This document shows positions 1 to 10,522 of a stretch of DNA of 64,000 nucleotides, piece by piece. This DNA is from Thiomicrorhabdus cannonii. Lineage in GTDB: Bacteria > Pseudomonadota > Gammaproteobacteria > Thiomicrospirales > Thiomicrospiraceae. Each line of letters opens with the position of its first letter. Positions within the stretch are counted from its first letter, which is position 1. The DNA lies in the NCBI RefSeq assembly GCF_013391695.1, contig NZ_JACBGH010000002.1, positions 218,202-282,201 on the forward strand, in the 5' to 3' direction. Both the position numbers and the translations under genes were made by a program. Below the pieces are notes generated by a model. It worked only from the letters and a program-made list of their open reading frames with translations. It searched no databases and was not told the DNA's origin.

Positions 1-1045
1 CGCCGGCCGGAACCGTATACCCTTCGGTAAACAGTTTGAAGTGGTGAATCAGCGCTTCCATGTTTGACTTAGCGTCCTCGCGCGATGGCGGACAAACCTT
101 GTGATTGTCCGACATAACCGGGCCCGGATTGGCCTTCAACCATTTAACACATTGCTTGATGATTTTGTTGGATTCGCGCATTTCCGCGACACGTACCAGG
201 TAACGGTCGTAGGTATCACCTGTCTTACCGACCGGAATGTCAAAATCCATGCGATCGTAAACTTCATAAGGCTGTTTTTTACGCAAATCCCAAGCGATGC
301 CCGAACCACGCAGCATCGGACCGGTAAAGCCCAACTGCAACGCGCGTTCCGGCGAAACGATACCGATATCCACGGTACGCTGCTTCCAGATACGGTTATC
401 GGTCAACAGGGTTTCATATTCATCCACGTAACCCGGGAATCGTTCAGTGAAAGCCTCGATAAAGTCCAACAAAGAGCCTTCACGCGTTTCGTTCAATTTG
501 TCCAGTTTCTTGCCTGAATGCCATTTCGACTCGCTGTATTTGGCCATCGTATCCGGCAGGTCACGGTAGACCCCACCAGGACGGTAATAGGTGGCATGCA
601 TACGCGCACCGGAAACCGCTTCATAGCAGTCCATCAAATCTTCACGCTCACGGAACGCGTACAGAAACACCGTCATGGCACCGATATCCAGCGCATGAGC
701 CCCCAACCACATCAAGTGGTTCAGGATACGGGTGATCTCGTCAAACATCACGCGGATATATTGGGCACGCTCTGGCACTTCCAGACCCAGCATCTTTTCG
801 ATCGCCATCACGTAGGCGTGCTCGTTGGCCATCATGGATACATAGTCCAGACGATCCATATAACCGATTGACTGGTTGTAAGGTTTGAACTCGGCGAGCT
901 TTTCCGTTCCGCGATGCAACAGACCGATATGCGGATCGGCACGTACAATCGTTTCACCATCCAACTCCAGAACCAAACGGAGTACACCGTGGGCTGAAGG
1001 GTGCTGCGGGCCAAAGTTAAGCGTATAGTTACGAATTTCAGGCAT
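1..1045 (-). CDS. nuoD: NADH-quinone oxidoreductase subunit D (3' end cut by window edge)
   Basis: Peripheral-arm subunit of respiratory complex I, related to the large subunit of [NiFe] hydrogenases; with NuoB it forms the quinone-reducing site on the cytoplasmic side of the membrane. Reading the minus strand from the ATG at 1045 gives [20 protein letters not shown], the typical NuoD N-terminus, with later motifs such as [16 protein letters not shown] and [10 protein letters not shown]. About 348 residues lie in the window; the family is usually near 417, so roughly 70 C-terminal residues are missing because the window ends, not because the gene is broken. It begins 14 nt after nuoC and is the last visible gene of nuoABCD. 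Confidence 0.97.
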   Translation of the reverse strand, partial: MPEIRNYTLNFGPQHPSAHGVLRLVLELDGETIVRADPHIGLLHRGTEKLAEFKPYNQSIGYMDRLDYVSMMANEHAYVMAIEKMLGLEVPERAQYIRVMFDEITRILNHLMWLGAHALDIGAMTVFLYAFREREDLMDCYEAVSGARMHATYYRPGGVYRDLPDTMAKYSESKWHSGKKLDKLNETREGSLLDFIEAFTERFPGYVDEYETLLTDNRIWKQRTVDIGIVSPERALQLGFTGPMLRGSGIAWDLRKKQPYEVYDRMDFDIPVGKTGDTYDRYLVRVAEMRESNKIIKQCVKWLKANPGPVMSDNHKVCPPSREDAKSNMEALIHHFKLFTEGYTVPAG

Positions 1046-1059
1046 TATTATTCTCCAAC

Positions 1060-1734
1060 TCAAGCTTCTGCCGAAGCGTCCTGACGGATTACACGTGGCA
1101 CATTGACGCGGTTTTCAATCGAAACCGGCTCATAAACAACACGCCCTTTTTCTGCGTCATAACGCATTTCAACATGACCCGTAAGAGGAAAATCTTTACG
1201 AAGCGGATGACCGACAAAACCATAGTCAGTCAAGATTCGACGAAGGTCGGGGTGACCTTTGAATAAAATACCGTACAGATCGAACGCCTCGCGCTCGAAC
1301 CAGTTGGCAGAATTCCAGACCGGAATAACCGAATCGACAATCGGCATTTGAGTGGATTCCGGATACACCTTCACACGCAGGCGCAGGTTGTGCTTAATGG
1401 ACAACAGATGATAAACCACAGCAAAACGGCGTGGCATCATGACAGCTTCATCAGACTGTTCGTCTTCTGCAAAATCGAATACCCCGCGACTAAAACCGGT
1501 GTTAGGTGCGCGCATGGTTTCCCAGTTTGCCTGCCCGTAACTCAGGTAATCCACACCACACAAGTCAACAAGCAGTTCAAATCCCAACTGATCTCTGACG
1601 ATGGTCAGCGCTTCAATAGCCGCTGATGGCTTGAGTTCAACTGTCAGCTCATCCAGGGCAACCTTTGCTGAAACCATACGGTTACCCAAAGCATCCTGAA
1701 CACGTTTTTGTAGTTCTAATACAGACTGTTTCAT
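1060..1734 (-). CDS. nuoC: NADH-quinone oxidoreductase subunit C
   Basis: 30-kDa-type subunit of the hydrophilic arm of complex I, which packs against NuoD. The 224-residue product contains the family signature in its second half: [10 protein letters not shown] followed by [14 protein letters not shown] and [12 protein letters not shown]. Length is normal for a stand-alone NuoC; it is not the NuoCD fusion found in enteric bacteria. It lies 20 nt downstream of nuoB and 14 nt upstream of nuoD, consistent with one nuo transcript. Identification is firm from the signature and gene order. Confidence 0.97.
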   Translation of the reverse strand: MKQSVLELQKRVQDALGNRMVSAKVALDELTVELKPSAAIEALTIVRDQLGFELLVDLCGVDYLSYGQANWETMRAPNTGFSRGVFDFAEDEQSDEAVMMPRRFAVVYHLLSIKHNLRLRVKVYPESTQMPIVDSVIPVWNSANWFEREAFDLYGILFKGHPDLRRILTDYGFVGHPLRKDFPLTGHVEMRYDAEKGRVVYEPVSIENRVNVPRVIRQDASAEA

Positions 1735-1754
1735 AAGTGACTTCTTTACTCTGA

Positions 1755-2231
1755 TTAGCGCGCAATCGTGTTGGTGCGCTTGATCTTGTTCTGAAGCTGG
1801 ATAATTCCATAAAGCAAGGCTTCAGCCGTAGGAGGACAACCCGGAACATAAACGTCCACCGGTACAATGCGATCGCACCCTCTTACTACCGAGTAAGAGT
1901 AGTGATAGTAGCCGCCACCATTTGCACAGGAACCCATCGAGATAACCCAGCGTGGCTCGGCCATCTGGTCGTACACCTTGCGTAGTGCCGGCGCCATTTT
2001 GTTAACCAGAGTACCGGCAACCACCATTACATCTGACTGACGCGGACTGGGGCGGAAAATAATACCGAAACGGTCAAGGTCATAACGCGATGCACCCGCG
2101 TGCATCATCTCAACCGCACAACAAGCCAAACCGAACGTCATTGGCCACAAGGAACCGGTGCGTGCCCAGTTGATCAATTTATCAGCAGAAGTGGTCACCA
2201 CCCCTTCTTTCAAAACACCTTCTATTCCCAT
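1755..2231 (-). CDS. nuoB: NADH-quinone oxidoreductase subunit B
   Basis: Complex I subunit that carries the terminal [4Fe-4S] cluster N2, the immediate electron donor to quinone. The sequence shows the tandem cysteines in [10 protein letters not shown], then GSCANGGG and [10 protein letters not shown], which supply the cluster ligands. I place the start at the ATG at 2231 ([10 protein letters not shown]), which gives 158 residues, the usual length, and a purine-rich GAAAGG upstream. An in-frame ATG at 2252 would add seven residues (MEERCVG) and overlap nuoA further. With the chosen start, the gene overlaps the nuoA stop by 10 nt, suggesting translational coupling. Confidence 0.96.
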   Translation of the reverse strand: MGIEGVLKEGVVTTSADKLINWARTGSLWPMTFGLACCAVEMMHAGASRYDLDRFGIIFRPSPRQSDVMVVAGTLVNKMAPALRKVYDQMAEPRWVISMGSCANGGGYYHYSYSVVRGCDRIVPVDVYVPGCPPTAEALLYGIIQLQNKIKRTNTIAR

Positions 2232-2578
2232 TCCAACGCACCTTTCTTCCATTCATAGATAAAGCCAACCACCAGCAGCGACAAAAACACCGCCATCGCC
2301 AATAGGCCAAAGGTACCGACTTCGTCCAAGACCACGGCCCACGGGAAAAGGAAAGCGATTTCCAAATCAAAGATAATAAAAAGAATGGCAACTAAATAGA
2401 AACGCACGTCAAACTTCATGCGCGCATCTTCAAACGCTTCAAATCCGCACTCATAAGGCGAATTCTTCTCGGAATCGGGTCTTTGGGGACCTAACAGATA
2501 ACCAACTAAAATGGGGCCAACCCCAAAGAGCACGCCTAGTACCACAAAGACCAGGACTGGTAGATAACTTTCTAGCAT
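2222..2578 (-). CDS. nuoA: NADH-quinone oxidoreductase subunit A
   Basis: Small membrane subunit of complex I, with three transmembrane helices, located next to the quinone channel. Motifs PYECGFE and [15 protein letters not shown] are diagnostic. The start is taken at 2578 ([10 protein letters not shown]), giving 118 residues, the normal size, with AGAGG about 9 nt upstream. In-frame ATGs at 2608 and 2629 would add 10-17 residues with no family counterpart, although 2608 also has a plausible AGGGG upstream. First gene of the nuo cluster; its promoter presumably lies between it and the tRNA-Leu gene. Confidence 0.95.
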   Translation of the reverse strand: MLESYLPVLVFVVLGVLFGVGPILVGYLLGPQRPDSEKNSPYECGFEAFEDARMKFDVRFYLVAILFIIFDLEIAFLFPWAVVLDEVGTFGLLAMAVFLSLLVVGFIYEWKKGALEWE

Positions 2579-2642
2579 TGGCTTGAGACCTCTTCTAGCG
2601 TTTGACATAAATAGCCCCTGCAAATGCAAGGGCCTTGTTGTA

Positions 2643-2727
2643 TGGTGCCGATGGCCGGACTCGAACCGGCACAGCTTGCGCCACTACCACCTCAAGGTAG
2701 CGTGTATACCAATTTCACCACATCGGC
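2643..2727 (-). tRNA. tRNA-Leu (anticodon GAG)
   Basis: The minus strand folds as a class II tRNA: acceptor arm GCCGATG pairs with the sequence before CATCGGCACCA, the D-loop contains AAATTGGTA, the anticodon arm CTACCTTGAGGTGGTAG exposes GAG, a long variable arm follows, and the T-arm is GGTTCGAGTCC. The CCA tail is encoded. It closely resembles the enterobacterial leuU-type tRNA. It sits between secG and nuoA, the same place it holds in many gammaproteobacteria. Confidence 0.95.
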
Positions 2728-2749
2728 TTATATTTAAGAATTTTTGATT

Positions 2750-3073
2750 TTAGTTCGGAACTACCGGAGCATCGTCTGCGGATTTGTCTGCCGCATCTTG
2801 CTGAACCGCTTCTTTGGTTACACTCTGGTATCCTTTTGCTTGCTGACCACCGATATAAGCTAAGGTGATACTCGTGATAAAAAACAAGGTTGCCATAATG
2901 GCCGTCAAGCGTGACAAAAAGGTCGCCGAACCACGACTGCCAAACATGGAGGTAGACGAACCGCCACCGCCGAAGTTAGCACCGGCATCCGCACCCTTAC
3001 CATGCTGCAACAACACCAGAACAACCAAAATCAACGCAATAAAAATATGAACTGCTAAAATTACCTGAAACAT
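2750..3073 (-). CDS. secG: Preprotein translocase subunit SecG
   Basis: Small inner-membrane component of the SecYEG protein-conducting channel that assists SecA-driven export. The 107-residue protein has two hydrophobic helices (about residues 4-22 and 53-75) separated by the conserved polar loop [19 protein letters not shown] with SMFGSRG, the SecG signature. The tail is acidic and alanine-rich, as usual in this family. Its start lies 2 nt after the tpiA stop, a standard tpiA-secG arrangement. Confidence 0.95.
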   Translation of the reverse strand: MFQVILAVHIFIALILVVLVLLQHGKGADAGANFGGGGSSTSMFGSRGSATFLSRLTAIMATLFFITSITLAYIGGQQAKGYQSVTKEAVQQDAADKSADDAPVVPN

Positions 3074-3075
3074 CT

Positions 3076-3831
3076 TCAGCCTGCTGCTTTACAAATTGCA
3101 ATAAAATCATCCGCATTCAGCGAGGCACCACCAATCAAACCGCCATCAATATCCGGCTGACTGAACAATTCCGCTGCATTATCCGGCTTTACACTTCCGC
3201 CGTACTGAATAATTACCTTTTGTGCGATATCCGCGCTCAACTGCGCCAGTTTACTGCGGATAAACGCATGAACTTCTTGCGCCTGCGCCGGTGTCGCCGT
3301 TTTACCGGTACCGATTGCCCATACAGGCTCATAGGCGATGACGATCTTTTCAAACGCCACAATCCCTACTTCAGCAATCACCGCATCCAACTGTGTCGCA
3401 ATCACTGTCTCCATCACACCGGATTCACGCTCTTCAAGCGTCTCGCCCACACACAGAATAGGCGTCACGCCATTTTCCAGCGCCACCTTGACCTTGCGGG
3501 CAATCTGCGCATCGGTTTCGCCATAAATGGCACGGCGCTCGGAGTGACCCAGAATAACGTACTGACAGTCAAAATCCTTCAACATGGCAACCGAATGCTC
3601 GCCGGTATAAGCACCTTGCACCGGCTCTTCAGCCATATTCTGTGCACCGACTGCAATCTTGCCTGTTGATAAAGAACGGTTTACAAAATCAATATAAATA
3701 GCAGGTGGGCAAACTGCGATATCAACATCTCCGACTTCACCCACTTTAGCATTCAAACCTGACACCAACGTCAGAATAGAAGCCTTTGAACCATGCATTT
3801 TCCAGTTACCCGCAACAAATGCTTTTCTCAT
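3076..3831 (-). CDS. tpiA: Triosephosphate isomerase
   Basis: Interconverts dihydroxyacetone phosphate and glyceraldehyde 3-phosphate; in an autotroph it also serves the Calvin cycle. Active-site features are present: GNWKMHG (Lys11), the His of [15 protein letters not shown], the catalytic Glu in [12 protein letters not shown] (with loop 6 following), and the phosphate-binding YGGSVKPDN and GGLIGGASL near the C-terminus. At 251 residues it has the normal length. Transcribed from the glmM side and tightly coupled to secG. Confidence 0.97.
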   Translation of the reverse strand: MRKAFVAGNWKMHGSKASILTLVSGLNAKVGEVGDVDIAVCPPAIYIDFVNRSLSTGKIAVGAQNMAEEPVQGAYTGEHSVAMLKDFDCQYVILGHSERRAIYGETDAQIARKVKVALENGVTPILCVGETLEERESGVMETVIATQLDAVIAEVGIVAFEKIVIAYEPVWAIGTGKTATPAQAQEVHAFIRSKLAQLSADIAQKVIIQYGGSVKPDNAAELFSQPDIDGGLIGGASLNADDFIAICKAAG

Positions 3832-3899
3832 CTGCTATTCTCCAACACAAAATTTGGACAATATTAGCGTTTTCTTTTGGGAATTACAATATTGCAATT

Positions 3900-5228
3900 T
3901 TATGAAAATTCTGCTTGTACAACGCTTACCAAGCGTTCTGCGCAGCGTTCTACCAGTGCAAAATCCTTACCTTCCACCATGACTCTGATCAAGGGTTCAG
4001 TACCCGAAGCGCGGATTAACACCCTGCCTTCCGAGCCCAACACATCCTGCACCTCGGCAATTGTTTGCTGCAGCGGCGCATTTAAATCTAAATTGAATTT
4101 ATTTTCAATACGAACATTTTTCAGCACATGCGGATATTTCTGCATGCCCTGTTTAATTTCATGCAACGACTTCTCCTGACTGACCAAAATCGCCAGCACT
4201 TGCAGGGCAGCAACGATGCCATCCCCCGTTGTAGTTTTATGCATACATAACACATGACCGGAAGCTTCCGCACCGAACAGCCAATCGCGTTCAACCAGCG
4301 CTTCCATTACATAACGATCGCCTACCGCCGTGCGATGCAATGCAATACCGCGCTCATTCAATGCATTCTCCAACCCCAAATTACTCATCAGGGTTCCCAC
4401 AACGCCCTCAACGGGCGACTGGCAATCCAGGGTCAAAATAAAGAGAATCTCATCGCCATCAATCACTTCACCGCGATGATCCACCATCATGACGCGGTCA
4501 CCGTCACCGTCAAACGCAATGCCCAAATCAGCCTGGTGACTCAATACCGCCTCTTTGAGCGCATCAAGCGACGTGGCCCCGCAACCTAGATTGATATTGA
4601 TGCCGTTCGGCTTATCGCCAATCACCGCGACCTCAGCACCCAGCTCGGTAAATACACTGGGTGCGACATGATAGGTCGCGCCATTGGCACAATCCAAAAC
4701 AATCTTCAAACCATCCAGTTTACGCTGTGCCTGATAGGTGCTTTTGCAAAACTCGATATAACGTCCGGCGGCATCGTCGATACGCCTTGCTTTACCCAGC
4801 TTTTCGGAGGCGACCACATCTATATCCTGCTCAAAGGCCGCCTCGATGGCCAACTCCATTTCGTCGGCAATTTTGGTTCCCTGACCTGAAAAGAACTTGA
4901 TGCCATTATCATGATGCGGGTTATGGGACGCACTGATGACAATACCGCAGTCTGCGTGCAAGGTTTGCGTTAAATAGGCGATTGCCGGAGTCGGCATCGG
5001 TCCCAGCAACATCACGTCCACACCAGCAGAGATCAACCCGGCTTCCAACGCAGACTCAAACATGTAACCCGATATGCGCGTATCCTTGCCGATCATCACG
5101 CGCTGCCCGCCGCGCTCTTTCAGCACCTTGCCGACCGCCCAACCCAATTTCAAAATCTGATCGGGACGAATCATGCCCTGACCAACGCGATTACGAATAC
5201 CATCCGTACCGAAATACTTTTTTTGCAT
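3900..5228 (-). CDS. glmM: Phosphoglucosamine mutase
   Basis: Converts glucosamine-6-phosphate to glucosamine-1-phosphate for peptidoglycan and LPS precursor synthesis. N-terminal [12 protein letters not shown], the active-site phosphoserine motif [16 protein letters not shown] (Ser101), the magnesium-binding [10 protein letters not shown], and the sugar-binding GAEASGH are all visible, with the C-terminal phosphate loop [13 protein letters not shown]. 442 residues is typical for GlmM. It follows folP after a 72-nt gap, as in E. coli and many relatives. Confidence 0.97.
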   Translation of the reverse strand: MQKKYFGTDGIRNRVGQGMIRPDQILKLGWAVGKVLKERGGQRVMIGKDTRISGYMFESALEAGLISAGVDVMLLGPMPTPAIAYLTQTLHADCGIVISASHNPHHDNGIKFFSGQGTKIADEMELAIEAAFEQDIDVVASEKLGKARRIDDAAGRYIEFCKSTYQAQRKLDGLKIVLDCANGATYHVAPSVFTELGAEVAVIGDKPNGININLGCGATSLDALKEAVLSHQADLGIAFDGDGDRVMMVDHRGEVIDGDEILFILTLDCQSPVEGVVGTLMSNLGLENALNERGIALHRTAVGDRYVMEALVERDWLFGAEASGHVLCMHKTTTGDGIVAALQVLAILVSQEKSLHEIKQGMQKYPHVLKNVRIENKFNLDLNAPLQQTIAEVQDVLGSEGRVLIRASGTEPLIRVMVEGKDFALVERCAERLVSVVQAEFS

Positions 5229-5300
5229 ACAACGTTTCTCTTAACCCTAGCGAGCGAATCCGCTAATTATAGCCGTTTTGAACCGGCAAGCACCAAGCTT

Positions 5301-5314
5301 TCAACAGGCCGGGT
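5301..5314. repeat. Dispersed REP-like word at folP stop
   Basis: TCAACAGGCCGGGT, 14 of the 15 core bases, overlaps the folP stop codon (TCA here is TGA on the coding strand). It belongs to the same family as the copies at 25195, 31773, 40145 and others. Confidence 0.75.
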
Positions 5315-6146
5315 GAAGCGCATACCCCACCTTTAGAGCTTCTACGGTTTCCTTGACATCATGTACACGCAGAATCTGCGCACCGGCCAACCCCGCCTGC
5401 AAGGCTGCGACAACGCTGCCGAGCATGCGCTGCTCAACCGGCACATTACCCATCAAGGCACCAATCATCGCCTTTCGGGAAACCCCCACCAGCAAAGGCC
5501 AACGCAAATCAACAAAACGCGGCAACGCTTTGAAAAGCGTCACATTGTGTTCAAGGGTTTTGCCGAAACCGAATCCCGGATCCAAAATGATTCTGTCCGA
5601 ATCCACTCCGGCCGCCACGGCCGCCGCAACGCGCGCCTGCAAAAAACCCAATACCTCTTCCACCACATCGGAATAATGCGGGGCAGACTGCATATTCAAG
5701 GGGTCGCCCTGCTTATGCATCAGGCAAACCGCCACACCCGCGTCAGCAACCACCTGTAAAGCGCCCTCAGCCTGCAAGGCGTTGACGTCATTAATCAGGT
5801 CAACCCGCATTTGACAGACTTGGTGCATCACTTCCGTTTTGTAGGTATCCACAGAAATGGCCAAATCGCTGCACTCGCGCACCCACTCAATCGCCGGCAA
5901 CACACGATCCAACTCCTCCTGCAAACTGACAAGCGCCGCACCAGGACGCGTCGATTCGCCTCCGATATCAATGACATCGGCCCCGCCAGCCACCATATAT
6001 TCAATCTGCCGCTTTACCGCGCTCTCGTTCTGAAAACACCCGCCATCGGAAAAGGAGTCGGGGGTCACATTCAAAATCCCCATGACCAACGGTAACGCAT
6101 CACGATCCATTTTGCGCTGTTCTAATAACTGAAGTAGCTTACTCAT
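5301..6146 (-). CDS. folP: Dihydropteroate synthase
   Basis: Condenses p-aminobenzoate with 6-hydroxymethyl-dihydropterin pyrophosphate in folate synthesis; the sulfonamide target. Signature motifs: MGILNVTPDSFSDGG (about residues 22-36), the second DHPS motif GADVIDIGGESTRPGA, NDVNALQ, and LDPGFGFGKT. Normal length at 281 residues. The last codons and the stop (His-Pro-Ala-Cys-TGA) are read from a copy of the dispersed CTCAACAGGCCGGGT-type repeat, so the repeat has supplied the C-terminus. Confidence 0.97.
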   Translation of the reverse strand: MSKLLQLLEQRKMDRDALPLVMGILNVTPDSFSDGGCFQNESAVKRQIEYMVAGGADVIDIGGESTRPGAALVSLQEELDRVLPAIEWVRECSDLAISVDTYKTEVMHQVCQMRVDLINDVNALQAEGALQVVADAGVAVCLMHKQGDPLNMQSAPHYSDVVEEVLGFLQARVAAAVAAGVDSDRIILDPGFGFGKTLEHNVTLFKALPRFVDLRWPLLVGVSRKAMIGALMGNVPVEQRMLGSVVAALQAGLAGAQILRVHDVKETVEALKVGYALHPAC

Positions 6147-6164
6147 CTTTTCTCCGGCATAAAA

Positions 6165-6184
6165 AAACCCCTGTTAAGGGGTTT
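6165..6184 (-). terminator. Rho-independent terminator after ftsH
   Basis: Hairpin AAACCCC-TGTTA-AGGGGTTT, followed on the minus strand by a run of seven T. It lies between the end of ftsH and the start of folP, so folP either relies on readthrough or has its own promoter. Confidence 0.8.
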
Positions 6185-6201
6185 AATGGAGCTATTGAAA
6201 C

Positions 6202-8163
6202 TTAGTGCAGTTTAGGCTCCCCGCTATCCGGGAGATCCTTGTCACCGCTTAAATCATCGGAAACCACTTCGTCAGATTTGTTTTCATCGGCCTGTTTTTC
6301 ATCTGTTGCACCGGAAGAAGGCGTCGAACCGCTTGACCCCCAATCCTTAGGCTCTCCTGCCGGCAATCCCTGCATGATATTTTTAATCTGCTGTGCGTCA
6401 ATCGTTTCATACTGCATCAAGGCTTCCGTCATAATCTCGAGCTTGTCGCGATTATCTTCAAGAAGCTGGGTGGCGCGAGCATAATTACGATCGATAATCG
6501 CGCGGATTTCCATATCAATTTCTTTCGATATTTCACCGGAAACGTTGGCATTACGCGACGTTCCCATGAACCCGCCCTTATCTTCCTCTTCGTACATCAA
6601 CGGACCCAACTTATCAGACAAGCCCCACTTGGTCACCATATTGCGCGCGATCATCGTCGCACGTTCAATATCGTTACTCGCACCGGTCGTCACGGCGTCC
6701 GGACCGTAAATCAACTCTTCCGCAATACGGCCGCCGTACAGACTCGACAACTGGCTTTCCAGCTTGCGTTTGCTGTAGCTGTAACTGTCCTCTTCAGGCA
6801 GGTACATGGTCACGCCCAATGCACGGCCTCGCGGCATGATACTGACCTTATAAACCGGATCATGTTCAGGCACCAGATAACCGACAATCGCATGGCCCGC
6901 TTCGTGATAAGCCGTCATGCGACGCTCTTTCTCACTCATCACCATACTCTTACGCTCGACCCCCATCAGGATCTTGTCTTTAGCTTTCTCAAAATCGGCC
7001 TGCGTCACCAACTTCTCGTTATTGCGCGCCGCAAACAACGCCGCCTCATTGACCAGGTTAGCCAGGTCAGCACCGGAAAAACCCGGTGTACCGCGTGCAA
7101 TCACCGCAGGGTCGACACCCTCCGCCAACGGCACCTTACGCATATGCACTTTCAAAATCTGTTCACGACCGCGAATATCCGGTAAACCGACCGTTACCTG
7201 ACGGTCGAAACGGCCCGGACGCAACAACGCAGGATCAAGCACATCCGCACGGTTGGTGGCGGCAATCACAATAACGCCCTCATTGCCCTCAAACCCATCC
7301 ATTTCAACCAGCATCTGGTTAAGGGTCTGTTCACGCTCGTCATTGCCGCCCCCCATGCCGGTTCCACGGCTACGGCCAACGGCATCGATCTCATCGATAA
7401 AAATAATACAGGGCGCATGCGCCTTGGCCTGCTCAAACATATCACGCACACGCGAAGCACCCACCCCCACAAACATTTCAACAAAGTCCGAACCCGAGAT
7501 GGTGAAGAACGGTACCTTGGCTTCGCCGGCAATGGCCTTGGCCAGCAACGTCTTACCTGTACCCGGAGGTCCGACCATCAAAACACCGCGCGGAATGTTC
7601 CCGCCCAGATTCTGATACTTTGAGGGATCCTTCAGGAAGTCGACAATCTCGCCCACTTCCTGCTTGGCCTCATCCGCACCGGCCACATCATCCAGCGTCA
7701 CTTTAACCTGATCACTGGTCAACATGCGCGCCTTGCTCTTGCCAAACGACATAGGCCCGCCTTTGCCGCCCATGCCGCCGCCTACGGAGCGCATAAAGAA
7801 AATCCACACGGCAATCAACAGCAGCATCGGGAACCAGGAAATAAAGATCTGCATCAAGACACTCTGCTCTTCCGGCGGATGGGCGGTGATCTTGACCTGA
7901 TTATCCAATAGGTCCCCCATCAACCCCGGATCGCCCGGATTGTAAGTCGTGAAGCTGCCGCCGCTGCTGTAAATACCGCGAATCGTCGCGCCTTCGATGA
8001 CAACCTGGCTGACCTGCCCTTTATGCACCTGATCGATAAAATCAGAATAATCCAAACGGCTTGACGCATTTTGCGACTGACTGCCGAAATGATTGAAGAG
8101 CGACATCAGCACCATCGCCACAACCGTCCAAATCAGCACATTTTTTAACATATCATTCTTCAT
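6202..8163 (-). CDS. ftsH: ATP-dependent zinc metalloprotease FtsH
   Basis: Membrane-anchored AAA+ protease that degrades misfolded membrane proteins and short-lived regulators. Two N-terminal transmembrane helices (about residues 5-22 and 104-124) flank a periplasmic segment; then Walker A GPPGTGKT (about 197-204), Walker [10 protein letters not shown], the SRH region [13 protein letters not shown], the zinc site HEAGH (about 418-422), and a long acidic, serine-rich tail that is poorly conserved. 653 residues is normal. It lies downstream of rlmE, the usual rlmE-ftsH pair. Confidence 0.98.
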   Translation of the reverse strand: MKNDMLKNVLIWTVVAMVLMSLFNHFGSQSQNASSRLDYSDFIDQVHKGQVSQVVIEGATIRGIYSSGGSFTTYNPGDPGLMGDLLDNQVKITAHPPEEQSVLMQIFISWFPMLLLIAVWIFFMRSVGGGMGGKGGPMSFGKSKARMLTSDQVKVTLDDVAGADEAKQEVGEIVDFLKDPSKYQNLGGNIPRGVLMVGPPGTGKTLLAKAIAGEAKVPFFTISGSDFVEMFVGVGASRVRDMFEQAKAHAPCIIFIDEIDAVGRSRGTGMGGGNDEREQTLNQMLVEMDGFEGNEGVIVIAATNRADVLDPALLRPGRFDRQVTVGLPDIRGREQILKVHMRKVPLAEGVDPAVIARGTPGFSGADLANLVNEAALFAARNNEKLVTQADFEKAKDKILMGVERKSMVMSEKERRMTAYHEAGHAIVGYLVPEHDPVYKVSIMPRGRALGVTMYLPEEDSYSYSKRKLESQLSSLYGGRIAEELIYGPDAVTTGASNDIERATMIARNMVTKWGLSDKLGPLMYEEEDKGGFMGTSRNANVSGEISKEIDMEIRAIIDRNYARATQLLEDNRDKLEIMTEALMQYETIDAQQIKNIMQGLPAGEPKDWGSSGSTPSSGATDEKQADENKSDEVVSDDLSGDKDLPDSGEPKLH

Positions 8164-8267
8164 GAGTTACCTTTTGGAATAACAACCACAATCTTTTATT
8201 TCAAATACTTTACCATAAATTTTCATAAACTCGATTTATGAACAATTTATTTTATTAATCATTACGA

Positions 8268-8885
8268 TTACTTTTTACCACGTGCCAACAGGTAAATTTC
8301 CTTACTGCGCGGCCGGGATGCCTTGGGCTTACGGGTAATAACTTTTTGATATTTCGTCTTTAAGGTCTGCATCAGCTGCTCGTAACCTTCACCCTGGAAC
8401 ACCTTCATCAACAGGTCACCACCCGGCTTTAAAACCTGATCCGCCAGTTCAACCGAAAGCTCTACCAGATACATGGCACGCGGAATATCCATGGCTTTAT
8501 TGCCACTCATATTCGGCGCCATATCCGACATAACCACATCCACATCGCGGCCGTCCAGGGCGTCCAGCAACGCCTGATAGACCTCATCGTCCTGAAAGTC
8601 ACCCTGAATAAAGGTCACACCGGCAAACGGCTCAACCGGCAAAATATCCAATGCAAAGACTTCACCGCTGGCGCCGACCTTATGCGTGGTCCATTGCGAC
8701 CAGCCGCCCGGCGCAGCGCCCAAATCCACAACGCACATACCGGGCTTGAAAAGGTGATCTTTCTCATCGATTTCCTGCAGCTTATAGACTGCGCGCGAAC
8801 GCCAGCCTTCCTGCTTCGCTTTCATGACATAATGATCGTCAAAATGTTCTTTTAACCAACCGGTACTGGATTTACTTCTCGCCAT
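8268..8885 (-). CDS. rlmE: 23S rRNA 2'-O-ribose U2552 methyltransferase
   Basis: Heat-shock-linked RrmJ/FtsJ enzyme that methylates U2552 in the A-loop of 23S rRNA using S-adenosylmethionine. The SAM-binding VDLGAAPGGWSQW and the catalytic tetrad Lys35-Asp121-Lys161-Glu196 can all be placed (RAVYKL, VMSDMAPN, LLMKVFQG, SKEIYLL). 205 residues, as expected. It is divergent from yhbY with about 60 nt between the two starts and precedes ftsH by about 100 nt of AT-rich DNA. Confidence 0.97.
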   Translation of the reverse strand: MARSKSSTGWLKEHFDDHYVMKAKQEGWRSRAVYKLQEIDEKDHLFKPGMCVVDLGAAPGGWSQWTTHKVGASGEVFALDILPVEPFAGVTFIQGDFQDDEVYQALLDALDGRDVDVVMSDMAPNMSGNKAMDIPRAMYLVELSVELADQVLKPGGDLLMKVFQGEGYEQLMQTLKTKYQKVITRKPKASRPRSKEIYLLARGKK

Positions 8886-8945
8886 CTATTTAATTTCTAC
8901 TACAATATGTGTCATCTTTAATAATAATCACTGCTGGAATTTTCA

Positions 8946-9254
8946 ATGAGCCAACCTGAAAAACTCTCGATTAACCAAAAAAAATACCTGCGCGGTATTG
9001 CTCACGGTCTCAATCCAATCATCATTATCGGCGCCAATGGCGTAACCGAAAGCCTCATGGCGGAGCTTGACAGCACCTTAAGCCATCACGAGCTGCTTAA
9101 AATCAAAATCGCCTCTGCCGAACGCGAAGACCGTAAAGAGATGATCGATTATGTCGTTAAGGCAACCGGTGCACTCTTAGTGCAAAGCATTGGCAAAACA
9201 TTTGTTATCTATCGCCAAAATGAAGAAACCAACGTACCACTACCTAAAAAATAA
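8946..9254 (+). CDS. yhbY: Ribosome assembly RNA-binding protein YhbY (CRM domain)
   Basis: Small CRM-domain protein that associates with pre-50S particles. The 102-residue product shows the conserved start LSINQKKYLRGIAHGLNPII, a GANGVT loop at the usual GxxG position, and the LKIKIASAEREDRK segment, ending with GKTFVIYRQ. It is the only plus-strand gene in the first 24 kb and is divergent from rlmE, a conserved gammaproteobacterial neighbourhood. A stem-loop terminator follows. Confidence 0.94.
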   Translation: MSQPEKLSINQKKYLRGIAHGLNPIIIIGANGVTESLMAELDSTLSHHELLKIKIASAEREDRKEMIDYVVKATGALLVQSIGKTFVIYRQNEETNVPLPKK

Positions 9255-9272
9255 CCCTGCCTTTAGGAAAAC

Positions 9273-9294
9273 AAAGCCGGCAATGCCGGCTTTT
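9273..9294. terminator. Bidirectional terminator between yhbY and metZ
   Basis: Perfect stem AAAGCCGGC-AAT-GCCGGCTTT with T/A flanks, placed between the convergent ends of yhbY (plus) and metZ (minus). Confidence 0.8.
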
Positions 9295-9311
9295 CCATGA
9301 TCTCCAACACG

Positions 9312-10496
9312 TTATTTATTGGTCAATAATCTGTCCAAACCACGCGCCAAATCACGCTTGATATCCTCAATCGACTCCAAACCAACCGAAATACGGATCA
9401 GGTTATCCGTAATCCCAGCTTTTAGGCGGTCCTCCGGCGACACGCGTGAATGGGTCGTGGTTGCCGGGTGGGTAATAATGGTCTTCACATCCCCTAAATT
9501 AGCGGTAATCGAAAGCATCTGAGTACTGTCAATCACCGACCACGCTTCAGGCTGACCGCCCTTTACCCTAAAAGTGACCAGGCCACCCCCTGCCGACTGC
9601 TGCTTCTGTGCTAGCGCATACTGCGGATGGCTTTCCAATCCCGGATAAAAGACCTGTTCAACCGCGGCGTGCTGTGACAGCCATTTGGCCAGTTCCAGTG
9701 CATTCTCACAGTGCGCACGCATACGCACCGGCAAGGTTTCCAAACCCTTCAGGAAAATCCAGGCGTTAAACGGACTCATCGCCGGACCCGCGGTGCGCAT
9801 AAAGCCGCGTACCGGTTCCTCAATCAACTCCGCCGAACCGACGACCGCACCGCCGATGGCACGTCCCTGCCCATCCAGAAACTTGGTGGCGGAGTGAATC
9901 ACAATATCCGCCCCCTGTTCCAAAGGACGCTGCAAAATCGGGCTGCAAAAACAGTTATCAACAATCAGCAGGCAATTATTGGCTTTGGCCAAGGTGGACA
10001 AGGCTTCCAAATCGGCCACTTCCGTCAAAGGATTGGAAGGCGTCTCCAAAAAAAATGCTTTAGTATTGGGTTTGATCGCCTGCTGCCATTCGCCGATATC
10101 GGTTTGGGAAACAAAGGTCACTTCCAAGCCAAACTTGGCCAGGTATTTGGTAAACAAGACCTTGGTTGTACCGAAAATACTTTGCGAAGAAACGACATGA
10201 TCACCCGCCTGGCACAACCCCATAAAGGTCGACAGGATGGCAGACATCCCCGAGGCCGTACCCACACACGACTCGCCGCCCTCCATCAGCGCCAGACGGT
10301 TTTCAAAGGTTCTGACCGTCGGGTTGGTGAAACGGGAATAGACGTTCCCCTTCTCCTGGCCGCTAAAACGCGCGGCAGCCTGTGCAGCGGAGTGATAACG
10401 GAAACTGGACGTCGGGAAAATCGCCTCGCTATTCTCCTGCTCGGCGGTCTGCTCGTAGCCCGCGCGAACCGCAAGCGTTTCGATATCGTAATGCAT
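9312..10496 (-). CDS. metZ: O-succinylhomoserine sulfhydrylase
   Basis: PLP-dependent enzyme of the Cys/Met metabolism family that makes homocysteine directly from O-succinylhomoserine and sulfide. The N-terminal ETLAVRAGYEQT, YSRFTNPTV, the PLP-lysine motif IHSATKFLDGQG, and ITHPATTTHSR near the C-terminus fit this family. At 394 residues it has the normal size. The position directly behind purF (26 nt gap) is the arrangement seen for metZ in pseudomonads. Cystathionine gamma-synthase is a less likely alternative. Confidence 0.9.
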   Translation of the reverse strand: MHYDIETLAVRAGYEQTAEQENSEAIFPTSSFRYHSAAQAAARFSGQEKGNVYSRFTNPTVRTFENRLALMEGGESCVGTASGMSAILSTFMGLCQAGDHVVSSQSIFGTTKVLFTKYLAKFGLEVTFVSQTDIGEWQQAIKPNTKAFFLETPSNPLTEVADLEALSTLAKANNCLLIVDNCFCSPILQRPLEQGADIVIHSATKFLDGQGRAIGGAVVGSAELIEEPVRGFMRTAGPAMSPFNAWIFLKGLETLPVRMRAHCENALELAKWLSQHAAVEQVFYPGLESHPQYALAQKQQSAGGGLVTFRVKGGQPEAWSVIDSTQMLSITANLGDVKTIITHPATTTHSRVSPEDRLKAGITDNLIRISVGLESIEDIKRDLARGLDRLLTNK

Positions 10497-10522
10497 GCCG
10501 TTTAATCCTTTTTTCTACGCGT

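Noticed and set aside
1..1045. nuoD as a truncated pseudogene
   Set aside because: The frame is intact to the first base; the missing C-terminus is due to the window edge.
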